Assembly: GCF_028369295.1 (NCBI RefSeq)
Contig: NZ_JAQMYP010000011.1
Coordinates: 62,001 to 126,000, forward strand
Direction: 5' to 3'
Origin: Streptomyces sp. HD
GTDB lineage: Bacteria > Actinomycetota > Actinomycetes > Streptomycetales > Streptomycetaceae
DNA: 64,000 nt
Shown here: piece after piece, positions 1 through 9,956 of the stretch
Layout of the letters: each line of letters starts with the position of its first letter
Numbering within the stretch: the first letter of the stretch is position 1
Made by a program: the position numbers and the translations under genes
Notes under the pieces: generated by a model
Seen by the model: the letters and a program-made list of their open reading frames with translations, nothing else
What the model was told of the DNA's origin: nothing
The model's database searches: none

Positions 1-72
1 CGCGCCGCTGCCCAGTCCTGCACCCGCACCACTGGTACCCGGCCTCACTCCCGACGATGATCCGGATCTCGA

Positions 73-78
73 TACCGT
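73..78 (+). promoter_or_regulatory. -10 element of a probable leaderless promoter (P450)
   Basis: TACCGT ends six bases before GTG 85, so transcription would begin at the start codon. No convincing -35 hexamer is seen. The same geometry recurs at five other genes in this window. Confidence 0.5.
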
Positions 79-84
79 TTGGGA

Positions 85-1350
85 GTGACCGACCAGCCCA
101 CCCCCCAGGCCCCCGAACTCTTCACCTGGGAGTTCGCCACGGACCCCTACCCGGCCTACGCCTGGCTCCGAGAGCACGCCCCCGTGCACAGGACGCGTCT
201 TCCCAGCGGCGTGGAGGCCTGGCTGGTCACCCGCTATGCCGACGCCAAGCAGGCCCTCGCCGACAGCCGTCTCTCCAAGAACCCGGCTCACCACGACGAG
301 CCCGCGCACGCCAAGGGCAAGACCGGGATCCCGGGGGAGCGCAAGGCCGAGTTGATGACGCATCTGCTGAACATCGACCCCCCGGACCACACCCGGCTCC
401 GCAGACTCGTCTCCAAGGCCTTCACTCCCCGCCGCGTCGCCGAGTTCGCCCCCCGCGTGCAGGAGCTCACCGACCACCTCATCGACGGGTTCGCGCAGAA
501 GGGGAGCGCCGATCTCATCCACGAGTTCGCCTTCCCGCTCCCCATCTACGCCATCTGCGACCTGCTCGGCGTCCCCCGCGAGGACCAGGACGACTTCCGG
601 GACTGGGCGGGCATGATGATCCGGCACCAGGGCGGCCCGCGGGGCGGCGTGGCACGGTCCGTGAAGAAGATGCGCGGCTATCTGGCCGACCTCATCCACC
701 GCAAGCGCGAGGCACTCCCCGACACCCCCGACCCCGGCGAGGACCTCATCTCAGGTCTGATCCGCGCCTCCGACCACGGGGAGCACCTCACGGAGAACGA
801 GGCCGCAGCCATGGCCTTTATCCTCCTTTTTGCCGGATTTGAGACGACCGTAAATCTCATCGGCAACGGCACCTACGCCCTGCTCACCCACCCCGAGCAG
901 CGCGCCCGCCTCCAGAAGTCCCTCGCCGCCCACGACACCGCCCTTCTCGAAACCGGCATCGAGGAACTCCTCCGCTACGACGGCCCCGTCGAACTCGCCA
1001 CCTGGCGCTTCGCCACCGAACCGTTCACCATCGGCGGGCAGCGCATCGCGGCCGGTGACCCCGTCCTCGTCGTGCTGGCCGCAGCCGACCGGGACCCGGA
1101 GCGGTTCGCCGACCCCGACGTCCTCGACCTCGGCCGGCGCGACAACCAGCACCTCGGCTACGGCCACGGCATCCACTACTGCCTCGGTGCCCCGCTCGCC
1201 CGCCTGGAGGGCCAGAGCGCCCTGGCCACTCTCCTCACCCGTCTCCCGGATCTGGAACTCGCCGTGGACCCGGCCGAGTTGCGATGGCGGGGCGGCCTCA
1301 TCATGCGCGGACTGCGTACCCTTCCGGTGGAGTTCACCCCAGTTGGGTGA
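85..1350 (+). CDS. Cytochrome P450
   Basis: This 421-residue protein is a soluble bacterial class I cytochrome P450 that needs ferredoxin partners; no ferredoxin gene is adjacent. The I-helix carries AGFETT, the K-helix ExxR is EELLR, and the heme thiolate is Cys366 in GYGHGIHYCLG. The length is normal for CYP105/107-type enzymes, but the substrate cannot be told from sequence. The start is taken as GTG at 85 and not the in-frame TTG at 79, because a TACCGT -10 hexamer lies exactly 12 to 7 bases upstream, predicting a leaderless transcript. It is upstream of and co-directional with the two rpf genes, with 168 bases between. Confidence 0.93.
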   Translation: MTDQPTPQAPELFTWEFATDPYPAYAWLREHAPVHRTRLPSGVEAWLVTRYADAKQALADSRLSKNPAHHDEPAHAKGKTGIPGERKAELMTHLLNIDPPDHTRLRRLVSKAFTPRRVAEFAPRVQELTDHLIDGFAQKGSADLIHEFAFPLPIYAICDLLGVPREDQDDFRDWAGMMIRHQGGPRGGVARSVKKMRGYLADLIHRKREALPDTPDPGEDLISGLIRASDHGEHLTENEAAAMAFILLFAGFETTVNLIGNGTYALLTHPEQRARLQKSLAAHDTALLETGIEELLRYDGPVELATWRFATEPFTIGGQRIAAGDPVLVVLAAADRDPERFADPDVLDLGRRDNQHLGYGHGIHYCLGAPLARLEGQSALATLLTRLPDLELAVDPAELRWRGGLIMRGLRTLPVEFTPVG

Positions 1351-1518
1351 GTACGTCCGCCCTGGCAAACATGACACGCACTCACGCCTGTGATCTTCAC
1401 GTGATCTGCGCGGCATTAACTTGTGACAAGTGATCGCCTGCCTATACGTTCACGGATCAACGACGGCGCCCAGGTTTAACGCGCCGCGGGTCCCTGTTGT
1501 CGCGCGAAAGGTCCCTGC

Positions 1519-2589
1519 ATGCTCTCCGGGAACGGTCGTCACCGTCGCCCCCGTCAGGCCCCGGCTCTCCTCGTCGCGGCCGGAGTGACCGGGTCTGCCA
1601 TCGCCATCCCGCTCCTCGGTGCCACCGGCGCGAGCGCCGCCGAGGGCAACGTCTGGGACAAGGTGGCCGACTGCGAGAGTGGCGGCTCCTGGAGCGCCGA
1701 CAAGGGCAACGGGCGTTACGGCGGACTGCAGTTGACCCAGGACGACTGGGACAAGTACGGCGGTCTCGACTACGCCCCGAGCGCCGACCTGGCGAGCCGT
1801 TCGCAGCAGATCGCCGTGGCGCAGAAGATCCTGGAGGATCAGGGCGTCGGTGCCTGGCGCACCTGTGGGCTGCTCAGCGGGCTCACCCAGGAGTCCGGTT
1901 CGGTGGACCTCGACACGGGTGTCGAGGAGGACTCGCCGTCCGAGGTGTCCGGATCCTCCGGATTGCTCGATTCGTCCAAGTCGTCTGGGTCCAAGGGGTC
2001 GTCCGATGGCTCCGGCGACTCCGACGGCTCCGCGATCCCCTCGGACTCTGGCGACGCCTCGGAGTCGCCCAGCGGCTCCTCGGGCACTTCGCCCGAATCC
2101 TCCCCGGATTCCTCCACTTCTTCCTCTTCGCCCTCTTCATCCCCTGAGGTCGACAACTCCTCGAAGTCCGATACGTCCTCCGGTACAGACATCTCACAGT
2201 CGCCCGACAGCTCCCCCACGCTGACGCCCGACAGCGGCAATCAGGGCAACTCCGGGCAGGACGAGGGCTCCTCGGGCCTGGTCGACACCGGGGCGTTCGA
2301 CACCGGAACCTCTGGCGCGGCGGCCGACAGTGCGGCCGACGCCGCGGCCGGCACCGGACGCCACCGCGGCCCCAGCGCCGACGAGGCCGAGGGTGCCGAC
2401 AGCGCCGCCAAGCCCTCCGGTCGCCACGCCTCGTACACCGTCCGCGCCGGCGACACTCTCGCCTCCATCGCCGACTCCCTTGACCTCGACGGCGGGTGGC
2501 GTGCGCTGTACAAGGCGAACAAGAGCGCCATCGGTGCTGACGCGGACCACATCTTCCCCGGTCAGACCCTGGACGTCCCCGCCAAATAG
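1519..2589 (+). CDS. rpfC: Secreted resuscitation-promoting factor with LysM domain
   Basis: This is a secreted muralytic enzyme of the Rpf family, which cleaves peptidoglycan and helps spores germinate. Residues 1-40 form a signal peptide ending near ASAAEG. Residues about 41-120 are the lysozyme-like Rpf domain (WDKVADCESGGSW, with the catalytic Glu in CESGG). A long Ser/Asp/Gly/Pro-rich linker follows, and residues about 304-356 form a LysM peptidoglycan-binding domain (YTVRAGDTLASIAD). It is longer than the neighbouring paralogue at 2999 only because of the linker. The symbol follows the S. coelicolor order (RpfC beside RpfA and enolase). Unlike rpfA, no c-di-AMP riboswitch is visible upstream. 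The start is ATG 1519. Confidence 0.9.
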   Translation: MLSGNGRHRRPRQAPALLVAAGVTGSAIAIPLLGATGASAAEGNVWDKVADCESGGSWSADKGNGRYGGLQLTQDDWDKYGGLDYAPSADLASRSQQIAVAQKILEDQGVGAWRTCGLLSGLTQESGSVDLDTGVEEDSPSEVSGSSGLLDSSKSSGSKGSSDGSGDSDGSAIPSDSGDASESPSGSSGTSPESSPDSSTSSSSPSSSPEVDNSSKSDTSSGTDISQSPDSSPTLTPDSGNQGNSGQDEGSSGLVDTGAFDTGTSGAAADSAADAAAGTGRHRGPSADEAEGADSAAKPSGRHASYTVRAGDTLASIADSLDLDGGWRALYKANKSAIGADADHIFPGQTLDVPAK

Positions 2590-2754
2590 GTGCTGAACAG
2601 GGCGAAAAGCAGCCGGAGTTCGCGTCACGGTTCGCACTTAATGTCCGTTTTGAATGTAGTGAGAGATAGATCTCAGAAGCCCTGATCGTCTTTGTAATTC
2701 CGGGAATCGCTTGTCTACGGTCGTGATCGCTCGTCACCACGAGCCCCGGCTGCC

Positions 2755-2981
2755 GCAACGCCGAATCCTGCCAGCGGTCGTACGGGAACAGTCGTCGCGT
2801 AAAGCGCCGTAGGCAGGAGCGGGGGACCCAAGGTTTGCGCCGGGTCCGGCAGTTGAGGCCCTTCGGGGCCGGACGGCCGGAGTCGGCTTGGGGTGAAGCC
2901 GCGCAACGGGAGCCGAGAGGCGAGCGTGCGCGGCCGGGCAACTCAACCGGCCCGAACCCGACAGCTCACCTCGCAGGCGTC
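2755..2981 (+). ncRNA. ydaO-type c-di-AMP riboswitch
   Basis: The leader of rpfA has the conserved blocks of the ydaO/yuaA aptamer: GCGGGGGACCCAAGG around 2819-2833, CTTGGGGTGAAGCCGCGC at 2887-2904, and CCCGACAGCTCACCTCGCAG within 2951-2975. The stem CCTGCC (2767-2772) pairs with GGCAGG (2812-2817), and ACGCC (2758-2762) can pair with GGCGT (2976-2980) as the closing helix. Cyclic di-AMP control of rpfA by such a leader is established in S. coelicolor. The last conserved block abuts the rpfA ribosome-binding site. Confidence 0.93.
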
Positions 2982-2998
2982 GGTGAGGGGATCTCTCC

Positions 2999-3688
2999 AT
3001 GCTGTTCTCCAGCAAGGGCAAGCACCGTCGTCCGTCCAAGGCCGCTCGCGCCATCGCCGTCGTCGGCGTCACCGGTGCCGCCGCCGTCGCCGCTCCGCTG
3101 ATGGCCGCCGGCAGCGCCTCCGCCGCCACCGCCTCCGAGTGGGACGCCGTCGCCCAGTGCGAGTCCGGCGGCAACTGGTCGATCAACACCGGCAACGGCT
3201 ACTACGGCGGTCTGCAGTTCTCCGCCTCCACCTGGGCCGCGTACGGCGGCACGGCGTACGCCTCCACCGCCAACCAGGCCAGCAAGGCCCAGCAGATCGA
3301 GATAGCCGAGAAGGTCCTCGCGAGCCAGGGCAAGGGTGCCTGGCCGAGCTGCGGTGTCGGCCTGTCCGGCGCCTCCACCGGCGGCTCCTCCTCCAGCGGC
3401 TCCTCGCAGAGCGGCGAGAGCACCACCCGCTCCTCCGAGCAGCAGTCGGCCTCCCGCTCCACGGACCGCCCGGCCGCCAAGAAGAGCACCAAGACCGTCA
3501 CCACCCCGACCGGCAAGAAGGTCAAGAAGGGCGACGGCGAGTACAAGGTCGCCAAGGGTGACACCCTCAGCTCCATCGCCGAGAAGCACGACGTCAAGGG
3601 TGGCTGGGAGAAGCTCTTCCGGCTGAACAAGGACATCGTCGAGGACGCGAACCTGATCTACCCGGGTCAGCAGCTGCACCTGAAGTAA
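2999..3688 (+). CDS. rpfA: Secreted resuscitation-promoting factor RpfA
   Basis: This 229-residue secreted peptidoglycan hydrolase has a signal peptide (residues 1-41, ending SASAA), an Rpf domain (about 42-120, [13 protein letters not shown] with the catalytic Glu), a short Ser/Thr/Lys-rich linker and a C-terminal LysM domain (about 180-229, [16 protein letters not shown]). It is a paralogue of the product of 1519-2589. The start ATG 2999 has GAGGGG eight bases upstream. Expression should be governed by the c-di-AMP riboswitch in the 410-base leader region. In Streptomyces, Rpf proteins remodel the wall during germination and exit from dormancy. Confidence 0.94.
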   Translation: MLFSSKGKHRRPSKAARAIAVVGVTGAAAVAAPLMAAGSASAATASEWDAVAQCESGGNWSINTGNGYYGGLQFSASTWAAYGGTAYASTANQASKAQQIEIAEKVLASQGKGAWPSCGVGLSGASTGGSSSSGSSQSGESTTRSSEQQSASRSTDRPAAKKSTKTVTTPTGKKVKKGDGEYKVAKGDTLSSIAEKHDVKGGWEKLFRLNKDIVEDANLIYPGQQLHLK

Positions 3689-5312
<1,624 letters not shown>

Positions 5313-5413
5313 CCCCACCTGGGTAAGCCTTAGCCAGTCGTACGTACGTCCCTGTACTCGGTCCCGTACCGTGTGCGGGGACGTACGCACGTGAGAGGGG
5401 AGGCGGAGAGCCG

Positions 5414-5890
5414 ATGGCCGTCAAGGACCGGGACCGTTTCTCCACCGCGACCAGGATCCGGTTGCTCGGCGAGCAGACGGCCGCCCGTGTCTACCGCTCG
5501 CAGACCAAGCGGCAGGCCCGGCGCTCCAGGCTCACCGGACGCGCCGCGCTGCTCGCGCTGGTCCTCTGCTCCATGGTGGTGGCGCTCGCGTACCCGATAA
5601 GGCAGTACGTCTCCCAGCGCGCCGAGATCGCCGATCTGCAGCGGCAGAAGGAGGAGGCGGCCGAGCGGGTCGAGCAGCTGCGCGACCGCAAGGCACGCTG
5701 GCAGGACGACGCGTACGCCGAACAGCAGATCCGGGAGCGGCTGCACTATGTGATGCCCGGGGAGACCGGTTACATCGTGGTCGACCCCGACGCCGCCAAG
5801 CAGTCGCGGACCGAGCTGGGGGCGGCCGACCGGCCCTGGTACTCGAACATCTGGGACGGGGTCGACAAGGCCGACGCCGCCGACCAGTGA
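5414..5890 (+). CDS. DivIC/FtsB-like septum formation initiator
   Basis: This 158-residue bitopic membrane protein belongs to the DivIC/FtsB family, which forms part of the septal divisome with FtsL and FtsQ. A basic cytoplasmic segment (residues 1-40) precedes one membrane helix (about 41-60, LLALVLCSMVVALAYPI). A coiled coil follows (about 65-95, AEIADLQRQKEEAAERVEQL) and then the conserved QIRERLHYVMPGETGYIVV. The position next to eno is the usual one in actinobacteria and in many Gram-positive genomes. GAGGGGAGG lies upstream of ATG 5414, and the downstream DUF501 gene is probably co-transcribed. Confidence 0.9.
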   Translation: MAVKDRDRFSTATRIRLLGEQTAARVYRSQTKRQARRSRLTGRAALLALVLCSMVVALAYPIRQYVSQRAEIADLQRQKEEAAERVEQLRDRKARWQDDAYAEQQIRERLHYVMPGETGYIVVDPDAAKQSRTELGAADRPWYSNIWDGVDKADAADQ

Positions 5891-5948
5891 GAACCGACCG
5901 CCGGGATCGAACGACAGATCTCCGGCGAGAACCGATAGAAAGACAGGC

Positions 5949-6506
5949 ATGCAAACGCCCCCGCCGCCCACCCCGCGCACCGAGCCCACCGACGCGGACG
6001 TCGAGGCCTTCAAGCAGCAGCTCGGACGGCCCCCGCGCGGGCTGCGCGCGATCGCGCACCGGTGCCCGTGCGGACAGCCGGACGTCGTGGAGACGGCCCC
6101 GCGCCTGCCCGACGGCACGCCCTTCCCGACGCTGTACTACCTGACATGCCCGAAGGCGTCGTCGGCGATCGGCACGCTGGAGGCGAACGGCGTGATGAAG
6201 GAGATGACGACGCGGCTGGAGACCGACCCGGAGCTGGCCGCCGCGTACCGCGCCGCGCACGAGGACTACATCCGGCGCCGCGACGAGATCGAGGAGCTCA
6301 AGGGCTTCCCCAGTGCGGGCGGCATGCCGGACCGGGTGAAGTGTCTGCACGTCCTCGTCGCGCACTCGCTCGCGGCCGGGCCGGGAGTGAACCCGCTGGG
6401 GGACGAGGCCCTCGCGATGCTGCCGGAGTGGTGGCGCAAGGGAGCCTGCGTGACGCTCCCGGAGGAGTCCGAGCAGTCCGGGAAGCTCCCGGAGGAGGCT
6501 CAGTGA
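5949..6506 (+). CDS. DUF501 family protein
   Basis: This 185-residue soluble protein belongs to the conserved actinobacterial DUF501 family, whose function is unknown. It starts with a Pro/Thr-rich stretch, then carries FKQQLGRPPRGLRAIAHRCPCG and PTLYYLTCPKASSAIGTLEA, with three Cys that could bind metal. Family members are almost always encoded between a divIC-like gene and a ppx/gppA gene, as here. It ends inside the start codon of the exopolyphosphatase gene (GTGA overlap), so the two are translationally coupled. Confidence 0.88.
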   Translation: MQTPPPPTPRTEPTDADVEAFKQQLGRPPRGLRAIAHRCPCGQPDVVETAPRLPDGTPFPTLYYLTCPKASSAIGTLEANGVMKEMTTRLETDPELAAAYRAAHEDYIRRRDEIEELKGFPSAGGMPDRVKCLHVLVAHSLAAGPGVNPLGDEALAMLPEWWRKGACVTLPEESEQSGKLPEEAQ

Positions 6507-7453
6507 CCCGCGTCGCCGCCATCGACTGCGGTACCAACTCCATCCGGCTTCTCGTCGCCGACGTCGACCCGGCCACCGGGGAACTCGTCGACCTGGACCG
6601 CCGTATGACCATCGTGCGCCTCGGTCAGGGCGTCGACCGTACGGGCCGGCTCGCGCCCGAGGCGCTGGAGCGCACCTTCGCCGCCTGCCGTGACTACGCG
6701 GCGATCATCAAGGAGCACGGCGCCGAACGGGTGCGGTTCGTCGCCACCTCCGCGTCCCGGGACGCCGAGAACCGGGACGAGTTCGTGCGCGGGGTCATGG
6801 AGATCCTGGGTGTCGAGCCCGAGGTCATCACCGGGGATCAGGAGGCCGAGTTCTCCTTCACGGGGGCGACCAGGGAGCTGGCGGGGCGCGAGGATCTGCA
6901 CCGGCCCTACCTCGTCGTGGACATCGGCGGCGGGTCGACCGAGTTCGTCGTCGGGGAGCAGCACGTCCGCGCGGCGCGCTCCGTGGACGTCGGGTGTGTG
7001 CGGATGACCGAGCGGCATCTCGTGCGGGACGGCGTGGTCTGCGACCCGCCCTCCGAGGAGCAGATCGCGGCGATACGGGCCGACATCGAGGCGGCCCTCG
7101 ACCTCGCCGAGGAGACGGTGCCGCTGCGCGAGGCCAGGACGCTGGTGGGGCTCGCCGGGTCGGTCACGACCGTGTCGGCGATCGCCCAGGAGCTGCCCGA
7201 GTACGACTCCGCACGGATTCACCACTCCCGGATCAGCCATGACCGGGTGCGGGAGATCAGCGAGTGGCTGCTGCACTCCACCCACGCCGAGCGCGCCGCC
7301 GTACCGTCCATGCATCCGGGGCGGGTTGACGTCATCGCGGCCGGCGCGCTGGTGCTGCTCGCGATCATGGAGCGGATCGGTGCCGAGGAGGTCGTGGTGA
7401 GCGAGCACGACATCCTCGACGGCATCGCTTTCAAGGTGGCCGAGGACGCATAG
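6503..7453 (+). CDS. Ppx/GppA family exopolyphosphatase
   Basis: This 316-residue enzyme belongs to the ASKHA-fold Ppx/GppA family, which hydrolyses inorganic polyphosphate or pppGpp. Visible phosphate-binding motifs are AIDCGTNSIRLLVADV at the N-terminus and VDIGGGSTEFVVG near residue 142, plus the GLAGSVTT loop. It lacks the extra C-terminal HD-like domain of E. coli Ppx, as is normal for actinobacterial short Ppx proteins (Ppx1/Ppx2). GTG 6503 overlaps the DUF501 stop codon and is the only sensible start. Whether polyphosphate or pppGpp is the substrate is not decided by sequence. Confidence 0.92.
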   Translation: MTRVAAIDCGTNSIRLLVADVDPATGELVDLDRRMTIVRLGQGVDRTGRLAPEALERTFAACRDYAAIIKEHGAERVRFVATSASRDAENRDEFVRGVMEILGVEPEVITGDQEAEFSFTGATRELAGREDLHRPYLVVDIGGGSTEFVVGEQHVRAARSVDVGCVRMTERHLVRDGVVCDPPSEEQIAAIRADIEAALDLAEETVPLREARTLVGLAGSVTTVSAIAQELPEYDSARIHHSRISHDRVREISEWLLHSTHAERAAVPSMHPGRVDVIAAGALVLLAIMERIGAEEVVVSEHDILDGIAFKVAEDA

Positions 7454-7455
7454 GG

Positions 7456-7489
7456 CGCCGTAGGGCGTGCGGGACGCCGTAGGGCGTGC
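7456..7489. repeat. 15-bp direct repeat
   Basis: CGCCGTAGGGCGTGC occurs at 7456-7470 and again at 7475-7489, just after the ppx stop. It looks like a local duplication. Confidence 0.6.
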
Positions 7490-7498
7490 AGGACATGG

Positions 7499-7536
7499 AA
7501 GGGCCCCGGTCCCTCGTAAGAGGAGCCGGGGCCCTT
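7499..7536. terminator. Bidirectional hairpin terminator
   Basis: AAGGGCCCCGG and CCGGGGCCCTT arms with an inner CCTC/GAGG stem and a GTAA loop separate the convergent ppx and small secreted-peptide genes. Confidence 0.85.
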
Positions 7537-7563
7537 GCCTTGGCCCAGGTGCTGGGCTGTCGG

Positions 7564-7803
7564 TCAGTTGCAGAGGAGGACGATCAGGCCGTCGCAATCG
7601 CCGCCGTCGCCGTCGTCGTGGTGACCGTGGCCATGGCCATGGCCACCCTTGGCCGGACTCGACTGGACGACCGTGGCCTTGGCGGCTACGGGGGCAGCGG
7701 CCGCGGCCGTGGCCGCCCCTGCTGCGAGAGCGATGCCGAGGGCAGCGCCGACCGAGACTATTCGAGCGGTGGCCCGCACGAGGGCCTTGTGCGTAGTGAT
7801 CAT
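7564..7803 (-). CDS. Small secreted His/Gly-rich peptide
   Basis: I do not recognise the family. The 79-residue product starts MITTHKALVRATARIVSVG, followed by a hydrophobic Ala/Gly stretch (about 15-40) typical of a signal peptide. The mature part is short, with a HGHGHGHH-Asp/Gly run and a C-terminal GDCDGLIVLLCN containing two Cys. The His/Asp cluster suggests metal binding and the two Cys could form a disulfide; both are inferences. It is convergent with ppx across a strong terminator and divergent from the ndh promoter region, and its codon use fits the host. Confidence 0.7.
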   Translation of the reverse strand: MITTHKALVRATARIVSVGAALGIALAAGAATAAAAAPVAAKATVVQSSPAKGGHGHGHGHHDDGDGGDCDGLIVLLCN

Positions 7804-8361
7804 GGCTGCACGCTATGCACACTTTTCTCCGCTCGCGCGCGGAATGTGGCTGACGGGTGAACGGTGATCCAGATCGCCGCCGAAGGGTGGCCCGGGTCTC
7901 GTTTGTTACTGGGTGGTAGCCATCGGTTGAGCAGGTCGGTTAGCGTATGAGCGCTTCCTGTGGGCGCATTCGGGCCCCTTCACGACCCCCGCACGAGCCC
8001 TGTGAACGGCCTGCCGAAGAAAGTTCGTGAAGTTCTTCACAAGGAATTCGGTCCAGTCGAAGCGCGGAAGGGTGCCGGGTGACCCTTCCGAGGGGCGAAC
8101 AGGCCCTTGAACATGTTCAGATGGACGGTGTAAAGAGGGTCCGGGAGGTCGGCTCCGGCGGGTGTTTCGGTCCGCTCACGGAGGGCCCGGCGAGACAGAG
8201 AGGCAGCTCACGCGGCATTGACAACGGGTCGGCCTCGGACCGGGTTCCCGATCGTGACCATGACCTGCGTCACGAGGGCCGGGGAGTGTAGCACGAGGCC
8301 TGCAAGAGCTTGTGAAGGGGCGCACGAGCGACCCCCCTGAGGCGGGTGGATACTCGATGGC
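7804..8361 (+). promoter_or_regulatory. 558-bp regulatory region upstream of ndh
   Basis: No convincing gene lies here. The region contains a Rex-like operator (8026-8041), a partial copy of its half-site (TGTGAACG at 8001), and a symmetric CGTGAC-N10-GTCACG element at 8253-8274. A long untranslated leader for ndh is possible. Confidence 0.5.
8026..8041. promoter_or_regulatory. Rex (NADH/NAD redox sensor) operator
   Basis: CGTGAAGTTCTTCACA matches the Streptomyces Rex consensus TGTGAANNNNTTCACA at every defined position except the first. It lies about 320 bases upstream of the type II NADH dehydrogenase gene, a fitting target for a redox repressor. Confidence 0.7.
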
Positions 8362-9741
8362 ATGAGCACCACGGAGCGTCCCAGGATCCTCGTAGTAGGC
8401 GGTGGGTACGTAGGCCTGTACGCAGCTCGGCGCATCCTCAAGAAGATGCGCTACGGAGAGGCGACCGTCACGGTCGTCGACCCCCGGTCGTACATGACCT
8501 ACCAGCCCTTCCTTCCCGAAGCCGCCGCCGGCAGCATCTCCCCGCGCCACGTCGTCGTCCCGCTGCGACGCGTGCTGCCCAAGGCGGAGGTTCTCACCGG
8601 CCGGGTCACCACCATCGACCAGGACCGCAAGGTCGCCACGATCGCCCCGCTGGTCGGCGAGGCGTACGAGCTGCCCTTCGACTACCTGGTGATCGCGCTC
8701 GGCGCGGTCTCCCGCACCTTCCCGATCCCCGGCCTCGCCGAGCAGGGCATCGGCATGAAGGGCATCGAGGAGGCCATCGGCCTGCGCAACCACGTCCTTG
8801 AGCAGCTGGACAAGGCCGACTCCACGACCGACGAGGAGATCCGCCGCAAGGCGCTCACCTTCGTCTTCGTCGGCGGTGGCTTCGCGGGCGCGGAGACCAT
8901 CGGCGAGGTCGAGGACCTGGCCCGCGACGCGGCGAAGTACTACACCAACGTGTCCCGCGAGGACATGCGGTTCATCCTCGTCGACGCCGCCGACAAGATC
9001 CTTCCCGAGGTCGGCCCGAAGCTCGGCCAGTACGGCAAGGAGCACCTGGAGGGCCGCGGGGTCGAGGTCTACCTCTCCACCTCCATGGACTCCTGCGTCG
9101 ACGGCCACGTCGTGCTGAAGAACGGGCTTGAGGTCGACTCCAACACGATCGTGTGGACGGCCGGCGTCAAGCCGAACCCGGCCCTCGGCCGTTTCGGTCT
9201 GCCGCTCGGCCCCCGCGGTCACGTCGACTGCGAGACGACGCTCCAGGTCAAGGGCACCGACTACATCTGGGCCGCCGGCGACAACGCCCAGGTACCGGAC
9301 CTCGTCGGCCGCAAGGCGGGCAACGAGAACGCCTGGTGCCCGCCGAACGCCCAGCACGCGCTGCGCCAGGCCAGGGCCCTCGGTGACAACGTGATCTCCG
9401 GTATGCGGGGCTTCCCGCAGAAGGACTACGAGCACGCCAACAAGGGTGCGGTGGCCGGTCTCGGCCTCCACAAGGGCGTGGCGATGATCGTCATGGGCAA
9501 GATGAAGATCAAGCTCAAGGGCCGTCTCGCCTGGTACATGCACCGTGGCTACCACGGTCTGGCCATGCCGACCTGGAACCGCAAGGTCCGCGTCTTCGCC
9601 GACTGGACCCTCGGCATGTTCCTCAAGCGCGAGGTCGTCTCCCTCGGCGCGATGGAGCACCCGCGCGAGGAGTTCTACGAGGCCGCCAAGCCCGTTCCCG
9701 CGGTGCCCAAGCCGGAGAAGACCGAGGCAAAGGCCTCCTGA
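8362..9741 (+). CDS. ndh: Type II NADH dehydrogenase
   Basis: This is a non-proton-pumping NADH:menaquinone oxidoreductase, a peripheral membrane flavoprotein of the respiratory chain. The 459 residues hold an N-terminal FAD-binding Rossmann motif (RILVVGGGYVGLYAAR), a second NADH-binding Rossmann motif (TFVFVGGGFAGAETIGEV, about 172-190), the FAD-contacting DYIWAAGDNAQVPD, and an amphipathic C-terminal part (KMKIKLKGRLAWYMHRGYHG) that would attach to the membrane. The start is ATG 8362, with only a weak ribosome-binding site. A Rex-like operator upstream suggests induction when NADH accumulates. Confidence 0.95.
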   Translation: MSTTERPRILVVGGGYVGLYAARRILKKMRYGEATVTVVDPRSYMTYQPFLPEAAAGSISPRHVVVPLRRVLPKAEVLTGRVTTIDQDRKVATIAPLVGEAYELPFDYLVIALGAVSRTFPIPGLAEQGIGMKGIEEAIGLRNHVLEQLDKADSTTDEEIRRKALTFVFVGGGFAGAETIGEVEDLARDAAKYYTNVSREDMRFILVDAADKILPEVGPKLGQYGKEHLEGRGVEVYLSTSMDSCVDGHVVLKNGLEVDSNTIVWTAGVKPNPALGRFGLPLGPRGHVDCETTLQVKGTDYIWAAGDNAQVPDLVGRKAGNENAWCPPNAQHALRQARALGDNVISGMRGFPQKDYEHANKGAVAGLGLHKGVAMIVMGKMKIKLKGRLAWYMHRGYHGLAMPTWNRKVRVFADWTLGMFLKREVVSLGAMEHPREEFYEAAKPVPAVPKPEKTEAKAS

Positions 9742-9764
9742 CCGGCTCCGGTCGCTGAACCAGA

Positions 9765-9806
9765 CCGAAGGACCTCCCGCCATCCGTGGTGCGGGAGGTC
9801 CTTCGG
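9765..9806 (+). terminator. ndh terminator
   Basis: CCGAAGGACCTCCCGC and its exact complement GCGGGAGGTCCTTCGG flank a 10-base loop. Confidence 0.9.
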
Positions 9807-9844
9807 CTTTCCAGCCGGTCCTTCGGCTTTCCCCGGTGCGGGGG

Positions 9845-9859
9845 TCAAACGCCGGACGG
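9845..9859 (-). repeat. Copy of dispersed CCGTCCGGCGTTTGA element
   Basis: TCAAACGCCGGACGG is the reverse complement of the core of the element found twice at 54.9-55.0 kb. This is a common Streptomyces intergenic repeat. Confidence 0.6.
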
Positions 9860-9956
9860 AGTCAAAAGCACGCGCGCGGGGGACTGTATCCGGGCCACGC
9901 TGGTGTTTACGTGGTGCTAGGACATTCCGGGGTCCCTCATCACGGAGGTGTGCGCC

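Noticed and set aside
1351-1518. A second c-di-AMP riboswitch upstream of rpfC.
   Set aside because: None of the conserved ydaO blocks is present in this 168-base gap.
8253-8274. CGTGAC-N10-GTCACG read as a Crp site.
   Set aside because: Streptomyces Crp sites have a 6-base spacer between the half-sites; here it is 10. It is kept only as an unassigned symmetric element.
8079-8291. A 70-codon frame in the ndh leader region.
   Set aside because: It has no recognisable family, atypical codon choice and overlaps likely regulatory sites.
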